Assembly: GCA_001579985.1 (NCBI GenBank)
Contig: LRSR01011265.1
Span: forward strand, 1-22,155
Direction: 5' to 3'
DNA: 22,155 nt
Source: Hypsibius dujardini
Taxonomy: Eukaryota; Tardigrada; Eutardigrada; Parachela; Hypsibiidae
Every line of letters begins with the position of its first letter. The stretch's first letter is position 1. The position numbers and the translations under genes were made by a program. Below are positions 18,336 to 22,155 of this stretch, in pieces. Below the pieces are notes generated by a model, which did no database searches, was not told the DNA's origin, and saw only the letters and a program-made list of their open reading frames with translations.

Positions 18336-21051
18336 TTAAATCACCAGGGTCACCACTGAATAGATCACAGGATAGACGACAGCCGCGACACCGGCCACAA
18401 ACACCACAGGGTGAATAACTTGATTAGTCCCCTGGGGGAATTCATGGGCGGGGTTCAGATGGAACAGCAGCGACTCAAAGTCCCGATCGACTTTTGGCGG
18501 CCAACCGTAAGTCTTTATTCGTTTCTCCTTCAGGAATTGTTCGGCGGTTGAGCCGGCTTCCGGTTTCCGACAGACCACAACCAGCTCTTTCTCGTACAGC
18601 TCCCAGCCTACCCGAATGGGGCCGGGTTTGGATTCTGATCCCACAACACCTGTAAGAAGGGTAATCACTGTTATCGCAAGGCCAGTAAATTCGGTAAACT
18701 TACATAGGGTGTTAAATAAATACAAGCTATTACTCGCGCTCTGCGCTCGCAAAAGGCAGAAATTTTGGCTTTGCAAGGCCATGTTGGAGTTTTAAATATA
18801 TTTAGTGTGGTCTTATGTTTCTTTGTCACTCTATCTGTCTTTGTTTCCGTCTCCGGTCCTGTCGCTTTCCTGCTTACTATGTAGAATCAGGCTTAATATT
18901 ATCTTTCGATTAGCTTCAAAATTGTAACAGATTCATCAATCAATCAACTCAAGCCAAACATGGGAATCGAGAAGTTTTGAATGTTTCCAAAGCAGAGATT
19001 CTAGCACCACCTTGAACTTCTACAATGAGAACTGCTCCTCCCTAAATTTTGGAAAAGTTCTTAACAAAATTTGAATACAAAGCGAAGTACTGGCAGACAA
19101 TTTAAATTTACTGTGCGCTAAGAATAGTATTCCTAAATATTATCTAAAAGAATTTCAAACAAATCGTGGACTACAATTATTATTTTTCCGAACACCCATA
19201 TCACTAGTCTTTCAAGCTTCTTTCAAGCAGAATACCTAATACTGTATTTTCGCGTTAGACAGGGACAGCCGTACTGGAGTGGAACGTTTGTACGGCTGTG
19301 TGCATCGTACACACAGCACAAGCGCCCCGTGGCCGATTAAACGTTCCACAGCTCGTACGCTGTCCCTGTCTAACGCGAAAATACAGTAATATAATTTCAC
19401 GCTTGTGGTAAGGTAAATTTATGAATTAAAATATAATTTATCATGATTGTGTCAAAGTTTATGAATTTATTATATTGTAATTTAAACAGCTAATTGTATG
19501 ACAAAAATAGTTAAGAACATTCTTACATAATGATGGAACGAAGCATATACATTGTAAATAAAAGTGCGAGTAGCCCATACGAGTAGATTCCAAGCCTCTT
19601 AATTTGAGTTAAATCGCATTGACCTAAACTGACAATCCCATCTCAAGATCCTGGCGCAACCTACCCTACGCATCTGCACAGAAAGCGAAACGTAGTTGCA
19701 AACTTGCAACTTTTCAAAAGAGATTCAAAAGAGATACAGCATTATTGTTGTTGAAATAACGAGTTTGAATTTGAATGAAATCATAAGTAAAATCAAATGA
19801 ATCGGCAAAATGTATTTTATTTAAAAGAAGTTCCACATGTTCAGCATTTTTTTTGTGACTTGAAATACTAACTTGACTGAAATAAGAATTTACTTAAAGT
19901 AAAATCTGGTTTTTGAGCCTCTTAAAATATCTTTAAAATATATACAGACAACAAAGAAAAGCACTAATACCTTAAAGGTTAAACTGATCTCTGTCAACCA
20001 GGTTAATACTTTTTCCAAGATAAGAATTGAGACGCCAAATGGAGAAACCATCCGTGAGCGTTCTGTTCGAAAATAAATCGTATGTGCCGTTCTTGAATAA
20101 CGTTTTAGTTACCTTCTAGCAAAAGTATATATTTGAGTCGAGAAAAATTGCTAACATAAGTGTTCCAATGGATGTGATGTGTCAGTTGTTGGTTTTATTA
20201 AAAAAACGTTTGTCTCAAAATCAATTGAAACACGTGTCTCATATTTTTTACGAGAATTTCTCCATGAATTCACATTGTTTTCGTAAGTAAAAATTAATTA
20301 ATTAAAACCCAGATTACTTAAAAATTACGCTCAAAGCAGTTCAAATGTTCAAATGTCAAATTTAAAAATATAAAAATAAAATTCAAAATTATTTCAAATT
20401 TCATTCAGAGTAATTGATTCACATTTTCGTAATCAAAAAAATAAAAGTCCAATTAATTCAAAATTACATTCAAAGTATTCCTTATTTTCGTGGTTAAAAA
20501 TAAATAAATAAAAGTCTAAATTAATACAAAATTAAGTTCAAAGGAGTTCACATTTTTGTAATTAAAACCAAGTAATATAATCCAGCGTAAGTAATAAAAA
20601 TTCTCGTACCAGAAACCAGTATGAGAGGCTTGGGACAGTCCGTCAGCTGATTCAGCCGTGCATTGATTGCATCATTGACTGAAGAAACCTGATAAAACTC
20701 CACCTACACACAAAACAAAACAAACACGTTTCATAATAAGCGTAACCCAGTTCAAAATGATTGTCCGAAAGTAATTCTTACCCCTCCGGTATTCACGTGA
20801 GGAGCACAACCATCTTTGCCGACCTTCTCCGTGGCAATCTGCACCTTCCCATTGCCGCCCTCGTAGACCTCTATGCGTAAATTCCGATACGGCTGCGGAA
20901 TGCCCAGTTCGTGGGCCAAACGCGGGATTCTCTTGCGAATAATCTCCAAACTCGCATCGCTCATATCGCAGCTCTGTAAATCCCACAGGACGATCCCACT
21001 GAAGGGTTCCACCGCTCGCGGCTCCGACAGGCTCATCCTGGCGTCCCCCAT
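18336..21051 (-). CDS. Probable NYN/PIN-fold protein, MARF1-like, with a C-terminal membrane anchor
   Basis: Minus-strand exons 21051-20782, 20703-20610 and 18649-18336 join in frame to 225 aa. SGIVLWDLQSCDMSD near the start (Asp24) resembles the NYN-domain opening VFWDIENC of the MARF1 (Limkain-b1) family. A helix with SSVNDAINARL (Asp101) sits where that family has ADDKL. The strand PLILVSG (117-122) corresponds to VVLVSTD. The third acidic site after that strand is absent: the sequence continues VVGSESKPGP. Then come a short strand-helix pair (ELVVVC, TAEQFLKEK) and YGWP. Residues 199-225 are wholly hydrophobic, suggesting a tail anchor in the ER or mitochondrial outer membrane. NYN proteins are RNA nucleases or RNA binders; here activity is doubtful. 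An upstream Met is possible, because the frame stays open back to an acceptor-like CTCTTTAG at about 21096. Gene structure is fairly sure; the family call is inference from motif order. Confidence 0.65.
19242..19386. mobile_element. 145-bp MITE with TA target-site duplication (element 2)
   Basis: Perfect 28-bp terminal inverted repeats begin CTGTATTTTCGCGTTAGACA. Weaker inverted pairing continues inward through GTAC and TGGAACGTTT. TA flanks both ends (19240-19241 and 19387-19388). The centre holds a second small hairpin, GCTGTGTG...TACACACAGC. There is no coding capacity. Total length equals that of element 1 and both start CTGTA, but the rest of the terminal repeats differ, so they are separate families of one superfamily, probably Tc1/mariner. 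Confidence 0.88.
20384..20580. repeat. Degenerate AT-rich tandem repeat, period about 68-75 bp
   Basis: Three units begin CAAAATTA at 20384, 20459 and 20527. Each runs through a TTCARAG block, an ATTTTYGTRRTTA block and AAAATAAAAGTC or similar. A weaker fourth unit may precede them at about 20300. The array lies within the long intron of the NYN-like gene. Confidence 0.6.
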
Positions 21052-21726
21052 AGTGGACAAAAAATGTACCAAAAATTGTCCGTTGCAGTTGCAAAGGAAG
21101 CCTAAAGAGAGATTATAAAGGCAGTGCTGGCGCACACAACGGAAAGAAGAATTGTCTATCACTTTTCAGGTCAGCTGAACATGTGTGCTTTGTGATTAGT
21201 GTTTGTATACATATAGTACATGTACTGAATGAAGGGTTATCAGTAACAAGGGATCAACAACGACACCACGACGTTCCTTCCTTCCAACGTGCGTGACAAA
21301 ATTACGAACGCTGGGGTTGGTACATATACAGATATATATTCCTTAGGTCCTCCAACGTTCAACAGCCGGAAACGCGCAACGTTGGCGGCTTTATTGCCTC
21401 ATTATTGTTTGCGTAATACTCTAGTGCGGCGTTAAAAAGGTTGGAAAGGAATTCCACTTGTTGCAGATTTATTTTGCAGTTGTGGCACTATGCAAAGTTC
21501 GGAGGGTTGAAAGTAATAAATGGGTTTATAATAAATAATAAAATGGGTTTATATAGTAGTCACAGGCAGACAGACGGATAAAATTCGGAAAGAAGTTTTG
21601 GAAGTAAAAAGAGATTGCAGATAGGTAAACACTACATGCATGGTCTTTCGCTCTCTCTTTCTAGTGGTGTGTGAGTCAGGCGAGAGGTGTGTGTGATATT
21701 GCGCCAAAACCGGTTTGGAGAGAAGA

Positions 21727-21735
21727 TATATAAAA
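21727..21735 (+). promoter_or_regulatory. Possible TATA box of a plus-strand gene
   Basis: TATATAAAA lies about 25 nt before a pyrimidine-containing CATTCTCTG that could serve as initiator. An ATG at 21845 opens a 16-codon frame that ends at, or is spliced at, GTAACG (21892). Motif evidence only. Confidence 0.25.
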
Positions 21736-21736
21736 A

Positions 21737-21891
21737 CACTAACGACATGTGCATTCTCTGAGGCACAGATTGCTTTGTCAGGGTTTTTAGCGACAGAGGG
21801 AGACTTCAGAGAGCAGCTTTGCTGTTTCCGGTGTCTTTCTGAAAATGACGCGCCTAATTTCGGAGACGTGTGGCGCCATCTGGAATCCACG
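21737..21891 (+). CDS. Possible exon of unknown gene, weakly BIR-like
   Basis: A frame without an ATG reads CAFSEAQIALSGFLATEGDF and then CCFRC, ending at a donor-like ACG|GTAACG. The order GF, GD, CFxC, D, W, H loosely resembles a BIR zinc-binding domain (as in survivin and IAPs). However, the spacing from the second Cys to His is 14 rather than 16, and no final Cys is seen. A following acceptor (ACTCAG at about 21951) would add a short lysine-rich tail ending LLEKLL and a stop. It may be a real exon, a pseudogene fragment or chance. Confidence 0.2.
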
Positions 21892-22155
21892 GTAACGGAA
21901 TTAACTAGTTCCATGAAAAATAAATGATACGCAGAATGAAAAATACTCAGGCAAAAGCTAGTGTTCGAAAATTACTTGAAAAGTTATTGTAAAGTGGATC
22001 ATAAATCAGTTGATAGTGAAACGCATTTAATAATACAAAACTGGATATGTCTATTTATTCTGCGAATTTCTTTCGGTATAATACTGGCGCTTTTTCATAC
22101 CCATTAAAGCCAAAATTGCGCCTCTTGTTCCCAGCCCTGTTTGAGTAGTCAGTCA

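Larger units (their letters stand above)
18650..20609 (-). other. Long intron of the NYN-like gene with a MITE and tandem repeats
   Basis: This 1960-nt AT-rich intron is much longer than most in the window. It contains the MITE at 19242-19386 and a degenerate tandem array at 20384-20580. Apart from these I see no coding sequence or RNA gene. Confidence 0.75.
21052..22155. other. 5' region of the NYN-like gene and unassigned right end of the window
   Basis: The first few hundred bases should hold the promoter and 5' UTR of the minus-strand NYN-like gene, possibly with a 5' UTR intron ending at CTCTTTAG (about 21096). From 21240 to 21700 I see nothing coding. From 21700 onward there is a possible plus-strand gene start, described separately. 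Confidence 0.45.

Noticed and set aside
1-22155. CRISPR arrays, tRNA or rRNA genes
   Set aside because: No regularly spaced identical repeats with unique spacers, and no cloverleaf or rRNA-like conserved stretch was seen. The tetranucleotide tracts are simple repeats.

Overview
This is a stretch of an animal nuclear genome. The evidence is spliceosomal GT-AG introns with AT-rich interiors, coding exons of higher GC, a receptor-type guanylyl cyclase (a metazoan architecture), PIG-N, and a Rab11-type GTPase. Isolated N bases near 126 and 134 mark it as draft assembly. Introns are mostly 50-500 nt, which suggests an invertebrate. A tardigrade or another small ecdysozoan is only a guess. There is no sign of bacterial genes, operons, CRISPR, rRNA or tRNA.

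Layout: (1) 1-1383, minus strand: the 5' part of a secreted histidine acid phosphatase that runs off the left edge. (2) 1824-6381, plus strand: a complete 12-exon PIG-N (GPI ethanolamine phosphate transferase 1, about 911 aa), divergent from the phosphatase across a 440-bp gap. (3) 6862-14947, plus strand: a complete 10-exon receptor guanylyl cyclase, about 1030 aa. (4) 15997-17277, plus strand: a complete five-exon, diverged Rab11-like GTPase of 217 aa. (5) 21051-18336, minus strand: a three-exon, 225-aa protein that looks like a tail-anchored NYN/PIN-fold protein related to the MARF1 family. (6) The right end holds at most a possible start of another plus-strand gene.

The most notable object is the guanylyl cyclase. 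Its extracellular part is not the usual ANF-receptor (type I periplasmic-binding) fold. It reads end to end as a PstS-like, phosphate-binding-protein type (type II PBP) domain spread over four exons. This is joined through one membrane segment to a kinase-homology domain, a dimerisation coiled coil and an intact cyclase domain. Several residues that hold phosphate in bacterial PstS appear changed, so the ligand is open.

Non-coding structure: two 145-bp TA-flanked inverted-repeat elements (MITEs) with CTGTA ends; three copies of a longer fold-back repeat at about 14.2, 15.2 and 17.5 kb; (CAGA)n/(TCTG)n tracts confined to introns of PIG-N and the cyclase, in alternating orientation; a 36-bp minisatellite filling a phosphatase intron; and degenerate AT-rich tandem repeats. 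The five genes share no obvious pathway. Three act at or on the secretory and endosomal membrane system (PIG-N in the ER, Rab11-like on recycling endosomes, the phosphatase as a secreted or lysosomal enzyme), but neighbouring genes in animals need not be related.
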